Assembly: GCF_900103525.1 (NCBI RefSeq)
Contig: NZ_FNHN01000023.1
Location: 1 to 32,540, forward strand
DNA length: 32,540 nt
Direction of reading: 5' to 3'
From: Bacillus sp. OK048
GTDB lineage: Bacteria; Bacillota; Bacilli; Bacillales; Cytobacillaceae
Shown: piece by piece, positions 1 to 8,316 of the stretch
Numbering within the stretch: the stretch's first letter is position 1
Layout: each line of letters opens with the position of its first letter
Notes under the pieces: model-generated
What the model saw: the letters and a program-made list of their open reading frames with translations, nothing else
The model's database searches: none
What the model was told of the DNA's origin: nothing
Translations under genes and position numbers: made by a program

Positions 1-936
1 GCTTTTAAATTGTGACCAAGATACGTCACTGATCGCTTTGGCAAGATGATGATTTTTCAACATGTTTGATACGGACAAATCTTCCATCCCAATTAGGTCG
101 TGGTTTTTGACAATTTTGATGGAGATTTTGTCTAAATAGTCTTTTCTTGCGTTCGTTATTCTTTCATGGATGCAAGCGACTTTTCTTTTGGCTTTGTACC
201 AGTTCGCACCGCCTATTGTTCGTCTGCTCATCACTTGTTGCGCTTTGGCTAATTTTTCTTCTAGTGTACGGAAAAATTTTGGATTGGAATAGATCGTTCC
301 ATCGGAAAGAATGGCTAAGTCTTTAATACCGACATCAATTCCAACTACTGCGTTGGTTTTAGGTAATTCTGCTACACTTATTTCTGTTCCTAGAGAAACA
401 AAGTATTTACCAGAAGGATTGCGTCTAATGGTTGCATTCAGAATTCTTCCTTCTATTTCACGACTTTTCGCAAAACGGACAAGTCCTAACTTTGGTAATT
501 TTACATGGTTGTTCATGACCGTTATATTCCCATTTGTCTGTTTAGTGGTGTAAGATTGGACTCGGTTCTTTTTTGATTTAAAACGTGGTTTGTTATTCTG
601 CTTTTTATAATAGCGAGCAAAGGAATTCGCTAAGTTCTCAACTGATTTTTGCAAAGCGATGCTGTCAACTTCCTTTAGGAAAGAATAATGCTTCTTAAGT
701 TCAGGCAATGATTTTACTGTTTCGAATTTATTTAGGAATTGGCCCTTCCAGTTATTTATCGGGAGTTGTCCGTGTTGAACCATTTCTTCGACAATATACC
801 AATAGGCATCTTTTTCTTGTTGTTTACCTAGAAAAAAATTGAATACAAATCTTGAACATCCTATGGTTTTATTTATTAATTCAATCTGTTTATTATTTGG
901 ATAAATACGAAATTTATATGCTTTATTGATTAGCAT
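1..936 (-). CDS. tnpB: IS200/IS605-family TnpB RNA-guided nuclease (C-terminus outside window)
   Basis: This is the TnpB (OrfB) accessory protein of an IS200/IS605 or IS1341-type element, a family of RNA-guided DNA endonucleases related to Cas12. The frame reads from an ATG at 936 without interruption for about 312 residues to the window edge. The N-terminus (MLINKAYKFRIYPNNKQ) is typical. The first RuvC motif is seen as GIDVGIKDLA and the second as GMEDLSVSNML, so the catalytic Asp and Glu are present. The third RuvC Asp and the zinc ribbon lie outside the window. A GGTGAGGTGAG ribosome site precedes the ATG. No TnpA is in view, so the element is probably TnpB-only or has TnpA further left. 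The family call is secure; activity cannot be judged from a partial gene. Confidence 0.93.
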   Translation of the reverse strand, partial: MLINKAYKFRIYPNNKQIELINKTIGCSRFVFNFFLGKQQEKDAYWYIVEEMVQHGQLPINNWKGQFLNKFETVKSLPELKKHYSFLKEVDSIALQKSVENLANSFARYYKKQNNKPRFKSKKNRVQSYTTKQTNGNITVMNNHVKLPKLGLVRFAKSREIEGRILNATIRRNPSGKYFVSLGTEISVAELPKTNAVVGIDVGIKDLAILSDGTIYSNPKFFRTLEEKLAKAQQVMSRRTIGGANWYKAKRKVACIHERITNARKDYLDKISIKIVKNHDLIGMEDLSVSNMLKNHHLAKAISDVSWSQFKS

Positions 937-971
937 GAATCTCACCTCACCGAATAGAAACATTTGTTCCT

Positions 972-977
972 ATTATA
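972..977 (-). promoter_or_regulatory. -10 box for tnpB
   Basis: A perfect TATAAT on the minus strand lies 35 bp upstream of the tnpB ATG. No good -35 hexamer is found at 17 bp, so the promoter is probably weak. Confidence 0.4.
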
Positions 978-1171
978 CCATGGTGAAGTCTGTCTTGGCT
1001 AATGCCAACCGACATTCATCTCCCACCTACTCATTGGGCTTCGCCCTTCACATTCCTTGAGGTAGGAGTCTTCTGTCGGGAAATGATAAATTATATCTAC
1101 TTGTAATATACATTAGTTTAATGATATAAGTAAAATTAATATCTCTAATGATGGATATAAGAGGTGATTAT

Positions 1172-2062
1172 GTGATAAGTAAATTGGATTTATATAAAGT
1201 ATTTTGTATGGTGGGGAAAAGTGGAAGTTTTTCTAAGACAGCAAAAGATCTTTATATGACACAACCAGCAGTTAGTCAAGCGATTATGCAATTAGAAAGA
1301 GATTTAGATACACGTCTTTTTAATCGAACACCTAAAGGGGTATCTTTAACAAATGAGGGTAGTCTTCTGTTTGAATATGTTAATTCGGCGATTAATTTAA
1401 TTGATGCAGGGGAAGAAAAGATAGTAGAATTTAAAAATTTAACGGCAGGGGAACTAAAGATAGGTGTCGGTGATACGATTTCTAGATATTTCTTGCTTCC
1501 TTATTTAGAAGACTTTCATAATAAATATCCCAATATTAAATTTAAGATTGAAAATGGTACAACATTAGAAATCTGTGCTTTATTAAAATCAGGCGAGGTT
1601 GATATTACAATTTGTAACTTTCCGATTGATGATCCTACATTAGAGCAAAGACCATGTATTGATATTCATGATACTTTTGTTTGCGGGGAGAAATTTAAGA
1701 AAATAGTATCTAAACCATTAAGCCTTCATGAATTAGTAAAACTGCCACTCATCTTTCTTGAACCAAAATCAAATTCAAGACAGTATGTAGAAGATTTTAT
1801 GTTATCTAAAGGTATATTGATGTCGCCGGAATTTGAATTAGGCTCACATGATTTATTATTGGAATTTGCTAAAATAAATTTAGGGATAGCATGTGTGACG
1901 AAAGAATTTTCACAAGAGTATTTAAATAAAGGATTATTGTATGAAGTACAACTAATAGAAGAAATTCCAAAGAGAAATATAGGCGTATGTTATTTAAAAA
2001 GTGTTCCACTGTCACCATCTTCAACAAAATTTGTAGAGATCATAGAAAAAAGGATGGCATGA
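1172..2062 (+). CDS. LysR-family transcriptional regulator
   Basis: A DNA-binding regulator of the LysR family, 296 residues from the chosen start. The N-terminal winged helix-turn-helix shows LDLYKVFCMVGKSGSFSKTA, then TQPAVSQAIMQLE, LFNRTPKGVSLTNEG. The remainder is the effector-binding periplasmic-binding-like domain. I chose GTG at 1172 because GAGGTGA sits at 1161-1167; ATG at 1148 is the in-frame alternative. It is clearly related to the second LysR protein at 26984-27868. An inverted repeat TTATATC/GATATAA lies at 1091-1129 upstream and could be its operator. LysR regulators usually control a divergent gene, but here the divergent side is occupied by the IS605-type element, so the target may have been lost or displaced. 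The effector is unknown. Confidence 0.9.
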   Translation: MISKLDLYKVFCMVGKSGSFSKTAKDLYMTQPAVSQAIMQLERDLDTRLFNRTPKGVSLTNEGSLLFEYVNSAINLIDAGEEKIVEFKNLTAGELKIGVGDTISRYFLLPYLEDFHNKYPNIKFKIENGTTLEICALLKSGEVDITICNFPIDDPTLEQRPCIDIHDTFVCGEKFKKIVSKPLSLHELVKLPLIFLEPKSNSRQYVEDFMLSKGILMSPEFELGSHDLLLEFAKINLGIACVTKEFSQEYLNKGLLYEVQLIEEIPKRNIGVCYLKSVPLSPSSTKFVEIIEKRMA

Positions 2063-2223
2063 AAAACAGCTTCTAACATTAACTTTGGGTTTTTATCTAT
2101 TGCTAAAGAAACCTATGGATTTAACGGCATTCTTGGAATAGATTTACATTATTTTTTCAAAACTGGAATCTCCTGTAGCGTACTAGGAAATGGTCCTGTT
2201 GATTTAAATATGCCCATTTTAAT

Positions 2224-2257
2224 AGAGGTGCTATTCAAAGGAATAGCGCCTCTTTTA
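2224..2257 (+). terminator. Rho-independent terminator after the LysR gene
   Basis: Arms AGAGGTGCTATTC and GAATAGCGCCTCT (12 of 13 pair, plus a G-U) around an AAAG loop, followed by TTTT. It separates the LysR gene from the sigma factor gene and argues against any sigma-factor start upstream of it. Confidence 0.75.
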
Positions 2258-2338
2258 GTTGCAAAAATAAATATTTATCTGGAAAAAAATGAACTTTTTA
2301 TTCCTGTCATGACTCTTATAGGGGAGCGAGGTGAAAGC

Positions 2339-2884
2339 ATGAATGTAGTTCGGTTAGTGAAAAAGGCGAAAAATGGAAGCAAAGAGGCGTTGCTCCAATT
2401 AATTATGGCGGAAAAAGATGATTACTATCGGCTTGCTCTCACCTATATGGAAAATCCGCATGATGCCATGGATGCGATGGAGGAAATGATTGTAAAGGTA
2501 TATGAAAAAATTGATCAACTAAAGAAAGACGAAGCTTTTTACAGTTGGAGTAAAACTATATTGGTGAATTGTTGTAAATCCATGCTTCGTAAGCAAAAGA
2601 GGCTTGTGTTAATAGATGATTGGCATACTTCTAATGAGGGGCAACCTTGTCATGAGCCGAAGAGTGATCCTTATTTAAGTAGTGATCAACAAATGGATAT
2701 GAAAGAGTTATTTCTTCATTTAAATGAAAAGCAAATAGAAGCGATTCAATTAAAATATTTTCATGATCTCGATTATCAAACAATAGCAGATATGACATCT
2801 GTTTCGATAGGAACGGTTAAATCGAGGATCTTTCAAGGATTGAAAAAGCTAAGAGATCATTATAGGGGTGATTTTGGTGGATAA
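2339..2884 (+). CDS. ECF-type RNA polymerase sigma factor
   Basis: A sigma-70 family factor of the extracytoplasmic-function (ECF) group, 181 residues. Region 2 spans about residues 25-90, ending KTILVNCCKSMLRKQKR. Region 4 shows LNEKQIEAIQLKYFHDLDY followed by the helix-turn-helix TIADMTSVSIGTVKSRIFQG. Start ATG 2339 is chosen because it is preceded by GCGAGGTGAAAGC. The frame stays open further upstream, but that part crosses the terminator at 2224-2257 and does not look like protein. The gene overlaps the start of the following membrane protein by 8 bp, which implies translational coupling. Such pairs respond to envelope stress and commonly autoregulate, but the inducing signal and regulon cannot be read from the sequence. 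It resembles the Bacillus SigV/SigM-like factors without being assignable to one. Confidence 0.9.
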   Translation: MNVVRLVKKAKNGSKEALLQLIMAEKDDYYRLALTYMENPHDAMDAMEEMIVKVYEKIDQLKKDEAFYSWSKTILVNCCKSMLRKQKRLVLIDDWHTSNEGQPCHEPKSDPYLSSDQQMDMKELFLHLNEKQIEAIQLKYFHDLDYQTIADMTSVSIGTVKSRIFQGLKKLRDHYRGDFGG

Positions 2885-4163
2885 TCTTGAGAAACGGTTA
2901 GCTGAAGAGAAGAAGCTTTTAGACTCCATACAAGCACCAGATGAATTAGAAATGAGATTAAGGAGCGCTCTTCATCATGCTCCGAAAAAAACAAAACGCT
3001 ATACATTTAGGTGGAAGGCTGCAGCAGTCGCTCTATTTTTTATCATCCTAATGGGATTTCAATACAATGCATTTGCCTTTTATGGTAAGAAACTACTTGG
3101 TTTTGATGAAGTGATGGATGGTTCTTTAAAGGAACTCAATGAAAAAGGAATGGGACAAATTGTAGAAAAAAAGACGAAGCTTGAAGATGGAACAGAGCTT
3201 ATGATTAACGGAATCATTTCGGATTCTAATCAATTGGTTGTGTACTACACATTATCGAATCAAAAAGGGATAGACGATTCTTTGAATGAAACTTTTCGGA
3301 TTTCAAGAATTTCTGGCATCTTAACAAACTCCAATGCAGAAGGTGGTGTCTCCATACTTAATGATGAACATACGGAGATTAAAGGAAAGATTTCTTTTGA
3401 ACCCGTTAGTCCATTTTCAAAAAAGCTAAATTTATCCTTTTGGCAACCTCTTCAGAACGACCAGATGATCGAAGGTAGTATTGCAATTCCATATAATCCA
3501 AACAAAGCAATGGCTACGGAATTTAAGCAATCGCTAAAAAAGACATTTAAAGTCGATAAAGGCACCATAACATTTCATTCCATTACAGCCTCCCCTACAA
3601 TGACTATTATCAAAGGAACGTTAAATGTAGAAAACTATAGTCGTGTTGATTCTCCGTTACATGGAATTGAATTAATTGCTAATGGAAAGCCGATTGATTT
3701 AATGGGTAGCGGCAGTACATCTTCACTAAGAGGAAGAACGTTTGATATTCGCTATGATACATTGCCTAAGCAACTTGACTCACTTGAACTGGTCATGAAG
3801 GAGTTTGTCGGTTATCAAAAGCTAGAAGAAAAGATTTCCCTTTCATCCATTAGCGAAGGGTCGATTACACTTCATGGGAAAGAACTATGGATTAAAAATG
3901 TTACAACAACTTCCCATAGAGTAGAAATAACGATTGTTACCGATGATGACGTAATGCTTGATGGTGTCTCCATACAAACACAAAAGGAAATAGTCCCGTT
4001 AAGTACAACCGTAAATCAAACCTATACAAAACAAGAAGATGGTAGGGGATTAAAGGAACGCACCTTGCAATTTGATTCAATGGCAAACCCAGAATATCTT
4101 CTAATAGAGGGCATGCATTATTTGAAGGTATACAATAAGAAAATGGAAATTCCAGTAGATTAG
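2877..4163 (+). CDS. Membrane-anchored anti-sigma factor, DUF4179/DUF5643 type
   Basis: The likely partner and inhibitor of the preceding ECF sigma factor, 428 residues from GTG 2877, which has AGGGGTGA five bases upstream. GTG 2868 is an alternative in-frame start but sits too close to that ribosome site. Residues 1-45 are hydrophilic and presumably cytoplasmic, where the sigma factor would bind. A single transmembrane helix follows (AAAVALFFIILMGFQYNAFAF). The remaining roughly 360 residues are predicted to be extracytoplasmic and rich in beta-strand sequence, matching in layout the DUF4179 plus DUF5643 proteins found next to sigma factors in Bacillus. The overlap with the sigma gene supports the pairing. 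The domain assignment is from recall of the family, not a search. Confidence 0.82.
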   Translation: MDNLEKRLAEEKKLLDSIQAPDELEMRLRSALHHAPKKTKRYTFRWKAAAVALFFIILMGFQYNAFAFYGKKLLGFDEVMDGSLKELNEKGMGQIVEKKTKLEDGTELMINGIISDSNQLVVYYTLSNQKGIDDSLNETFRISRISGILTNSNAEGGVSILNDEHTEIKGKISFEPVSPFSKKLNLSFWQPLQNDQMIEGSIAIPYNPNKAMATEFKQSLKKTFKVDKGTITFHSITASPTMTIIKGTLNVENYSRVDSPLHGIELIANGKPIDLMGSGSTSSLRGRTFDIRYDTLPKQLDSLELVMKEFVGYQKLEEKISLSSISEGSITLHGKELWIKNVTTTSHRVEITIVTDDDVMLDGVSIQTQKEIVPLSTTVNQTYTKQEDGRGLKERTLQFDSMANPEYLLIEGMHYLKVYNKKMEIPVD

Positions 4164-4205
4164 AACAAAAGCCAGTTGAAATACGGATGTATAGTGTAAA
4201 AAAAG

Positions 4206-4242
4206 AAAGACTGCCAGAAAAGTTCCTCTGCAGTCTTTTTGG
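4206..4242 (+). terminator. Terminator of the sigma/anti-sigma operon
   Basis: Arms AAAGACTGC (4206-4214) and GCAGTCTTT (4230-4238) followed by TT. The A-rich 5' side means it could also terminate the convergent minus-strand gene ending at 4273. Confidence 0.75.
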
Positions 4243-4272
4243 TTTGTCGGCAAATGAAAATATCGTAGCCAA

Positions 4273-4611
4273 TCAAGATAATGTAACCACTTCATATTTT
4301 GAGGCTAACTCAATAAATTGTGCCATTCCGCTGATTTTTCCAGCTGTAAGCTTATCATTCAGCTCATAATAGTCAACACATGTTTTACAAGCAAGGACGT
4401 CTATACCCTTTTCTTCAAGTTCTTTTAATTGGAGTGAAACAAGCGACCTTTCCGTTAATGTAAACACACCGCGGTTCATGCAAAAAACAGCCGCAGGCAG
4501 TTCTTCCCTTTGTTTAAGAATAGTAAAAAAGGTTTCTAATATTCCTTCACCTAGTTCTGCTTCACCTTTGCCAAGTTGGTCTGAAGCAAGTAAAATTATT
4601 TTGTTTTTCAT
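4273..4611 (-). CDS. DsrE/YedF-like sulfur-relay family protein
   Basis: A 112-residue protein of the DsrE fold, closest in look to the C-terminal domain of YedF ('sulfurtransferase-like selenium metabolism protein'). The core reads KIILLASDQLGKGEAELGEG, then VFCMNRGVFTLT and, near the end, a conserved-type CKTC pair followed by VDYYELNDKL. Full-length YedF carries an N-terminal TusA-like domain, which is absent here, so this is a stand-alone DsrE domain. Start ATG 4611 is chosen because AGAGGTG sits six bases upstream; a GTG three codons earlier overlaps that ribosome site. It faces the sigma/anti-sigma operon convergently and has no functional neighbour in the window. The substrate is unknown; a role in sulfur or selenium transfer is family inference. 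Confidence 0.75.
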   Translation of the reverse strand: MKNKIILLASDQLGKGEAELGEGILETFFTILKQREELPAAVFCMNRGVFTLTERSLVSLQLKELEEKGIDVLACKTCVDYYELNDKLTAGKISGMAQFIELASKYEVVTLS

Positions 4612-4920
4612 TTTCTTCACCTCTTTGAGTTACTGCTTTTTATACTGATATTATTAATTATCTGGATTTATTTGCTTAATGGATTGTTCCACTAAATATA
4701 AAATCCAATAATTAAATATTGTCCAAACCACGCTCATAAGCCCCCACTTAGTATTATTCCACTTGTAAATATAAATAGTCCAGCTTTTTGAGGGATATGA
4801 TAATAAGGGAAGGCATTGAAACTATCTATAACTAAACTAAACCCCCATTTGTTGAAAAAGCGAAATTCTTTCAATTTATTTCAGTTCTCAAATAATCTCA
4901 AATTTCAATAGTCAACAATT

Positions 4921-5031
4921 TTATCGATTTTCATATTTCACTAAGTACGGCTGAATCATACTAATAAGCAGTACATAATATATAAATATTCCTAAAATAA
5001 CGAATGGAATAGATAATTTGTTGTCTAGCAA
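4921..5031 (-). pseudogene. Short hydrophobic reading frame, possible gene remnant
   Basis: A 36-codon frame (TTG 5031 to TAA 4921) that begins LLDNKLSIPFVILGIF and ends MIQPYLVKYENR, with one membrane-spanning stretch. A stop lies just upstream in frame and no ribosome site is seen, so it is either the tail of a decayed membrane protein or chance. The rest of 4612-5054 is AT-rich and I see no gene, RNA or clear promoter in it. Confidence 0.2.
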
Positions 5032-5054
5032 TTGGAACGGTTAATACTATAAGC

Positions 5055-5319
5055 CTTGAGGACAAATCTCCTCCATGAGCATTAGGGTTTTGTCCTCAAT
5101 AAGCGGTCTTGAGGACAAATCTCCTTCATGAGCATTAGGGTTTTGTCCTCAATAAGCTGTCTTGAAGACAAATCTCCTTCATGAGCATTAGGGTTTTGTC
5201 CTCAATAAGCAGCCTTGAGGACAAATCTCCTTCATGAGCATTAGGGTTTTGTCCTCAATAAGCGGTCTTGAGGACAAATCTCCTTCATGAGCATAAGGGT
5301 TTTGTCCTCAAGAAGCGTG
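5055..5319. repeat. Five tandem copies of a 53-bp hairpin repeat
   Basis: Units begin at 5055, 5108, 5161, 5214 and 5267, exactly 53 bp apart, with few differences. Each unit carries a stem TTGAGGACAAA / TTTGTCCTCAA around a loop containing CTCCTTCATGAGCATTAGGG, then a linker AATAAGCNGTC. Unit 3 has a G-to-A change in its left arm (TTGAAGACA). There are no unique spacers between units. It lies downstream of metE, just past the long hairpin at 5310-5362. Function unknown. Confidence 0.95.
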
Positions 5320-5362
5320 AAAAGGCAACTACCCCTGTGGGCGTTGCCTTTTCACGCTTCTT
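5310..5362. terminator. Very long perfect hairpin at the metE 3' end
   Basis: A perfect 20-bp stem (AAGAAGCGTGAAAAGGCAAC at 5310-5329 and its complement at 5343-5362) with a 13-base loop. It begins at the last copy of the 53-bp repeat. No U-tract follows on either strand, so intrinsic termination is uncertain; it may stabilise or end the metE transcript. Confidence 0.55.
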
Positions 5363-5420
5363 GTTTGGAACGGATCAGACTATGACAAAGTTGAAGCTAT
5401 AGTAAATGATAGTTTTGGAT

Positions 5421-7712
5421 TTAAACCAATTGCTCTAGCTGTTGGCGAAGTTTCCGTGCAGCTGCCACCATGTTTTTTAGAGATGCAATGGTTTCATCTT
5501 CATGACGTGTTTTTAAACCACAGTCCGGATTCACCCAGAATTGTTCTTTAGGAATAATTTCTAAGCAGTCGTTTACTATTTTTTCAATCTCTTCAACACT
5601 TGGTACACGTGGGCTATGAATATCATAAACACCCAATCCAATACCTAATCCATATGGATGATGTTTTAATGAGTGAATCAATTCCCCATGACTTCTAGAC
5701 GTTTCAATCGAAATAACATCTGCGTCAAGAGCACTGATTGGATCAATAAAGTCATTAAACTCGCAATAGCACATGTGTGTATGAATTTGTGTTTCATTCT
5801 TCACACTCGAAGTGGCTAGTTTGAATGCATGAACGGCCCATGCTAAATAATCATTCCAGTTTTCTTTCCGTAGCGGCAACCCTTCCCGTAATGCTGGTTC
5901 ATCCACTTGAATAATCGCAATCCCTGCAACTTCTAGTGCCTGAATCTCCTCCCTAAGTGCTAAGGCAATTTGGTTGGCTACTTGTTCACGAGAAAGATCA
6001 TCACGGACAAATGACCAATTTAAGATGGTAACAGGACCTGTCAACATCCCTTTCACATATTTTGACGTTAATTGCTGTGCTTCTTCTACTTCCTTGACTG
6101 TCATTGGCGCTGTCCACTCGACGTCACCATAAATAATTGGCGGTTTTACACAGCGTGAACCGTATGATACAACCCATGCTTTTTCTGTGAAGGCAAAACC
6201 TTTCAGTTTTTCGCCAAAGTACTCGACCATATCCGTTCGCTCAAATTCACCATGGACAAATACATCAAGGCCAATCTCTTCTTGAATTTGAATCCAGCGG
6301 GCTGTTTCATTTTTTACAAATTCAGCATAGGAAGTGTCCGTAATTTCTTTTTTGCGCCATGCTGAACGTGTTCGTTTTACTTGATCGGATTGAGGGAAGC
6401 TGCCAATCGTGGTCGTTGGATAATCCGGTAATTGCAATGCCTCTTGCTGCAAGGATTGACGCTCTTTATATGCCATTTGGCGATTGAAATCCTCTGGCTT
6501 CACGAGTGATACAAGCTCTTTCACACGTGAATTATTCCTCGCCTGATGTTGTGCTAATGCTTGAATCGCCCGCATACTTTGTGACACACTATTATTTCCT
6601 GTCCATGTGTTGATAGAAACATAGGATGTTATATGGGTTAACTCGATAATTTTCTCATCGGCAAAAGACAAAGCATTTAATAACGTGGCCTCTAGCTTCG
6701 TTTCAGATTTCGTGGTTACAGGTACGTGAGCTAAACTACACGACGACTGAATCCAGGCTTCTTTTACCCCGCTTAAAGATAATATTGCTTTTGTATTCAT
6801 AGCTTTTTCTGCCAAATTAGCCCGCCAAATATCACGTCCATTAACGATACCAATCCCTAATACTTTATCTTTTGGGAAACCGAATTTACGAAGTGAAGAC
6901 ATATTCTCGTCTGTACCATGGATAAAATCAAGACCAATCCCTGCAACAGGTAATTGTGATAACTCCTCATATGCAGACAATCCGTCAAAATAGGTTTGTA
7001 ACATGATTTGAGCTCCAGGTACTTCTTCCGCAATTTGTTTGTATAGTTGTTGTACTAGTTTTACATCTTCTTTGGCAAGAGACAGGACTAATGCTGGTTC
7101 TTCCACTTGAATCCACTGTGCCCCTGCATCGACAAGCTGCTGGAATACTTTTACATAAAGCGGTAAGAGTTTTAAAATAAACGATGCTTTCGAGATGGCA
7201 TCATATCCTTTAGATAATTGAACAAAAGTTAACGGACCAATAATGGTAGGCTTAGTAATAATACCTAATTCTTCTTTCGCTTCTGTAAAGTAATCTAAAA
7301 TGTAGTTTTGAGTTAATTGTAGTGTTTGGCCTTCATACTCAGGTACGATGTAGTGATAGTTTGTGTTAAACCATTTTGTCATCTCACAGGCCACAACATC
7401 ATTTGCCCCTCGTGCCATAGTGTAATACGTTTTTAAGTCTACTTTTTCCCCTGACCATTTATAACGAGCTGGAACTAGACCAAACATTGCCGAAAGGTCA
7501 AGCATGCGGTCATAAAAAGTAAAATCACCTACAGTTAGTAAGTCTAAGCCTAATGATTGCTGGCGCTTAAGTTGATTCAAGCGATTCGTTTTCATCTCTA
7601 AAATAAATTGATCCTCTGATTTTGCACCCTTCCAAAAGGCTTCTACACAACGTTTCCACTCCCGATTATCACCAATGTATGGATAACCAATTGCTGTACT
7701 AACTAAATTCAA
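5421..7712 (-). CDS. metE: Cobalamin-independent methionine synthase
   Basis: MetE transfers the methyl group of 5-methyltetrahydropteroyl-triglutamate to homocysteine, the last step of methionine synthesis, in the cytoplasm and without B12. The 763-residue length matches the family (about 755-765). The zinc site is visible as HTHMCYCEF, then IETSRSHGE and, near the end, WVNPDCGLKTRH, giving His, Cys, Glu and Cys ligands. The N-terminal half is the degenerate folate-side barrel, beginning TTG-NLVSTAIGYPYIG. The start is TTG at 7712, supported by AAAGGAGGAG just upstream. Expression is controlled by the cobalamin riboswitch and terminator in its leader: when B12 is plentiful MetE is shut off, which implies that the organism can use a B12-dependent MetH. 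It is a single-gene transcript. Confidence 0.98.
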   Translation of the reverse strand: MNLVSTAIGYPYIGDNREWKRCVEAFWKGAKSEDQFILEMKTNRLNQLKRQQSLGLDLLTVGDFTFYDRMLDLSAMFGLVPARYKWSGEKVDLKTYYTMARGANDVVACEMTKWFNTNYHYIVPEYEGQTLQLTQNYILDYFTEAKEELGIITKPTIIGPLTFVQLSKGYDAISKASFILKLLPLYVKVFQQLVDAGAQWIQVEEPALVLSLAKEDVKLVQQLYKQIAEEVPGAQIMLQTYFDGLSAYEELSQLPVAGIGLDFIHGTDENMSSLRKFGFPKDKVLGIGIVNGRDIWRANLAEKAMNTKAILSLSGVKEAWIQSSCSLAHVPVTTKSETKLEATLLNALSFADEKIIELTHITSYVSINTWTGNNSVSQSMRAIQALAQHQARNNSRVKELVSLVKPEDFNRQMAYKERQSLQQEALQLPDYPTTTIGSFPQSDQVKRTRSAWRKKEITDTSYAEFVKNETARWIQIQEEIGLDVFVHGEFERTDMVEYFGEKLKGFAFTEKAWVVSYGSRCVKPPIIYGDVEWTAPMTVKEVEEAQQLTSKYVKGMLTGPVTILNWSFVRDDLSREQVANQIALALREEIQALEVAGIAIIQVDEPALREGLPLRKENWNDYLAWAVHAFKLATSSVKNETQIHTHMCYCEFNDFIDPISALDADVISIETSRSHGELIHSLKHHPYGLGIGLGVYDIHSPRVPSVEEIEKIVNDCLEIIPKEQFWVNPDCGLKTRHEDETIASLKNMVAAARKLRQQLEQLV

Positions 7713-7750
7713 TTATGACTCCTCCTTTTACATTTACATATTTCCAAATA

Positions 7751-7782
7751 CAAAAAGCCACTTCCATGTCAGGAAATGGCTT
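7751..7782 (-). terminator. Intrinsic terminator of the metE riboswitch
   Basis: On the minus strand AAGCCATTTCC pairs with GGAAGTGGCTT and runs into TTTTT. It lies between the riboswitch aptamer and the metE ribosome site, about 40 bp before the start codon, as expected for a transcription-terminating expression platform. Confidence 0.85.
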
Positions 7783-7887
7783 AACAGTCAAGTTAATAGA
7801 ATAATAGAGAATACAAAAGTATTCCTAATTCATAACTCGTCTGTCGTACAAATGATTGTCACCACCTATTTCCACGTAGGTATTTGG

Positions 7888-8060
7888 TGTGTACTAGAGA
7901 TTGGCAGGTCTCCTGGCTTATCATCAACGCTCCTCACACCTTCCCGTCAATGACAGTGGTATTTTGTGATTTGCTCCGATTTACAGTTGCGGGACAGCGA
8001 CGGAATTGCACCGTCTTCCCTATTAAGCCAAGCCGTAGCTTGGCACCAACTCTTACACGA
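7888..8060 (-). ncRNA. Cobalamin (B12) riboswitch in the metE leader
   Basis: Read on the minus strand, the conserved aptamer parts occur in order: TTGGTGCC with an AAGC-GCTT helix, AATAGGGAA, GGTGCAATTCCG, GCTGTCCCGCAACTGTA, and finally the B12 box GCCAGGAGACCTGCC (about 7904-7918). A closing P1 helix can form between GTGTAAGAG near 8050-8058 and CTCTAGTACAC at 7890-7900. A further hairpin (CACC..CCTA / TAGG.GGTG) lies at about 7862-7888, before the terminator. Position and family knowledge point to adenosylcobalamin-type repression of metE. No protein-coding reading of this segment is credible. Confidence 0.95.
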
Positions 8061-8121
8061 TATGTAATTTCCAACAACTATAGCATATTAATAATCCGGA
8101 GTACACAATTTTCTGAAAAAA

Positions 8122-8151
8122 AGATTAATGCTCTGAGAAGGGGGTTGTCAA
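8122..8151 (-). promoter_or_regulatory. Candidate sigma-A promoter for metE
   Basis: Minus-strand TTGACA (8146-8151), 18-bp spacer, TAATCT (8122-8127), placing the start of transcription about 55 bp before the aptamer. An extended -10 (TG-C-TATAGT) nearer the aptamer, around 8075-8085, is an alternative. Confidence 0.55.
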
Positions 8152-8180
8152 AATGAATATTGTATATTATATTTTGGAAT

Positions 8181-8228
8181 ATACCATATTTAGTGTTTGA
8201 TTCTACTGAGGAACACTAAATATAGATA
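8181..8228 (+). promoter_or_regulatory. Paired NrdR-box-like operators at the nrd promoter
   Basis: Two 16-bp sites resemble the NrdR box (ACACWATATATWGTGT type): ATACCATATTTAGTGT at 8181-8196 (13 of 16 to a symmetrical form) and ACACTAAATATAGATA at 8213-8228 (12 of 16). Their centres are 32 bp apart, about three helical turns, as known for paired NrdR boxes. A plausible promoter, TTGATT (8197-8202) with an 18-bp spacer and TATAGA (8221-8226), lies between and under them, so binding would block transcription. Together they also form an inverted repeat ATATTTAGTGTT/AACACTAAATAT. Confidence 0.7.
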
Positions 8229-8316
8229 ATAACCAATAATGATGGTTTTTTTAAAAAAATTTTTCCACTCTCGAAGATTTGTAAGTTAATTTATTCCATA
8301 TAGAGGAGAATGAATG

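Larger units (their letters stand above)
1..1079 (-). mobile_element. IS200/IS605-type element, left-end part
   Basis: The tnpB gene is followed on its upstream side by a large imperfect hairpin at about 1009-1079. The outer arms are CCGACA and TGTCGG, the inner arms CTCCTACCTCA and TGAGTAGGTGGGAG, with a smaller GGGC-TTCG-CCC hairpin inside. Subterminal hairpins rather than terminal inverted repeats are what this transposon family uses at its ends, so I read this as the left end. The exact boundary and target tetranucleotide are not determined. The right end and the guide RNA region would lie left of the window. Confidence 0.7.

Noticed and set aside
5055..5319. CRISPR array
   Set aside because: The 53-bp units are contiguous and nearly identical with no unique spacers, each unit is a hairpin, and no cas gene is near.
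7884..8156. Plus-strand reading frame of 90 codons upstream of nrdE
   Set aside because: It lies on the reverse of the cobalamin riboswitch and its composition is explained by conserved aptamer segments; no ribosome site.
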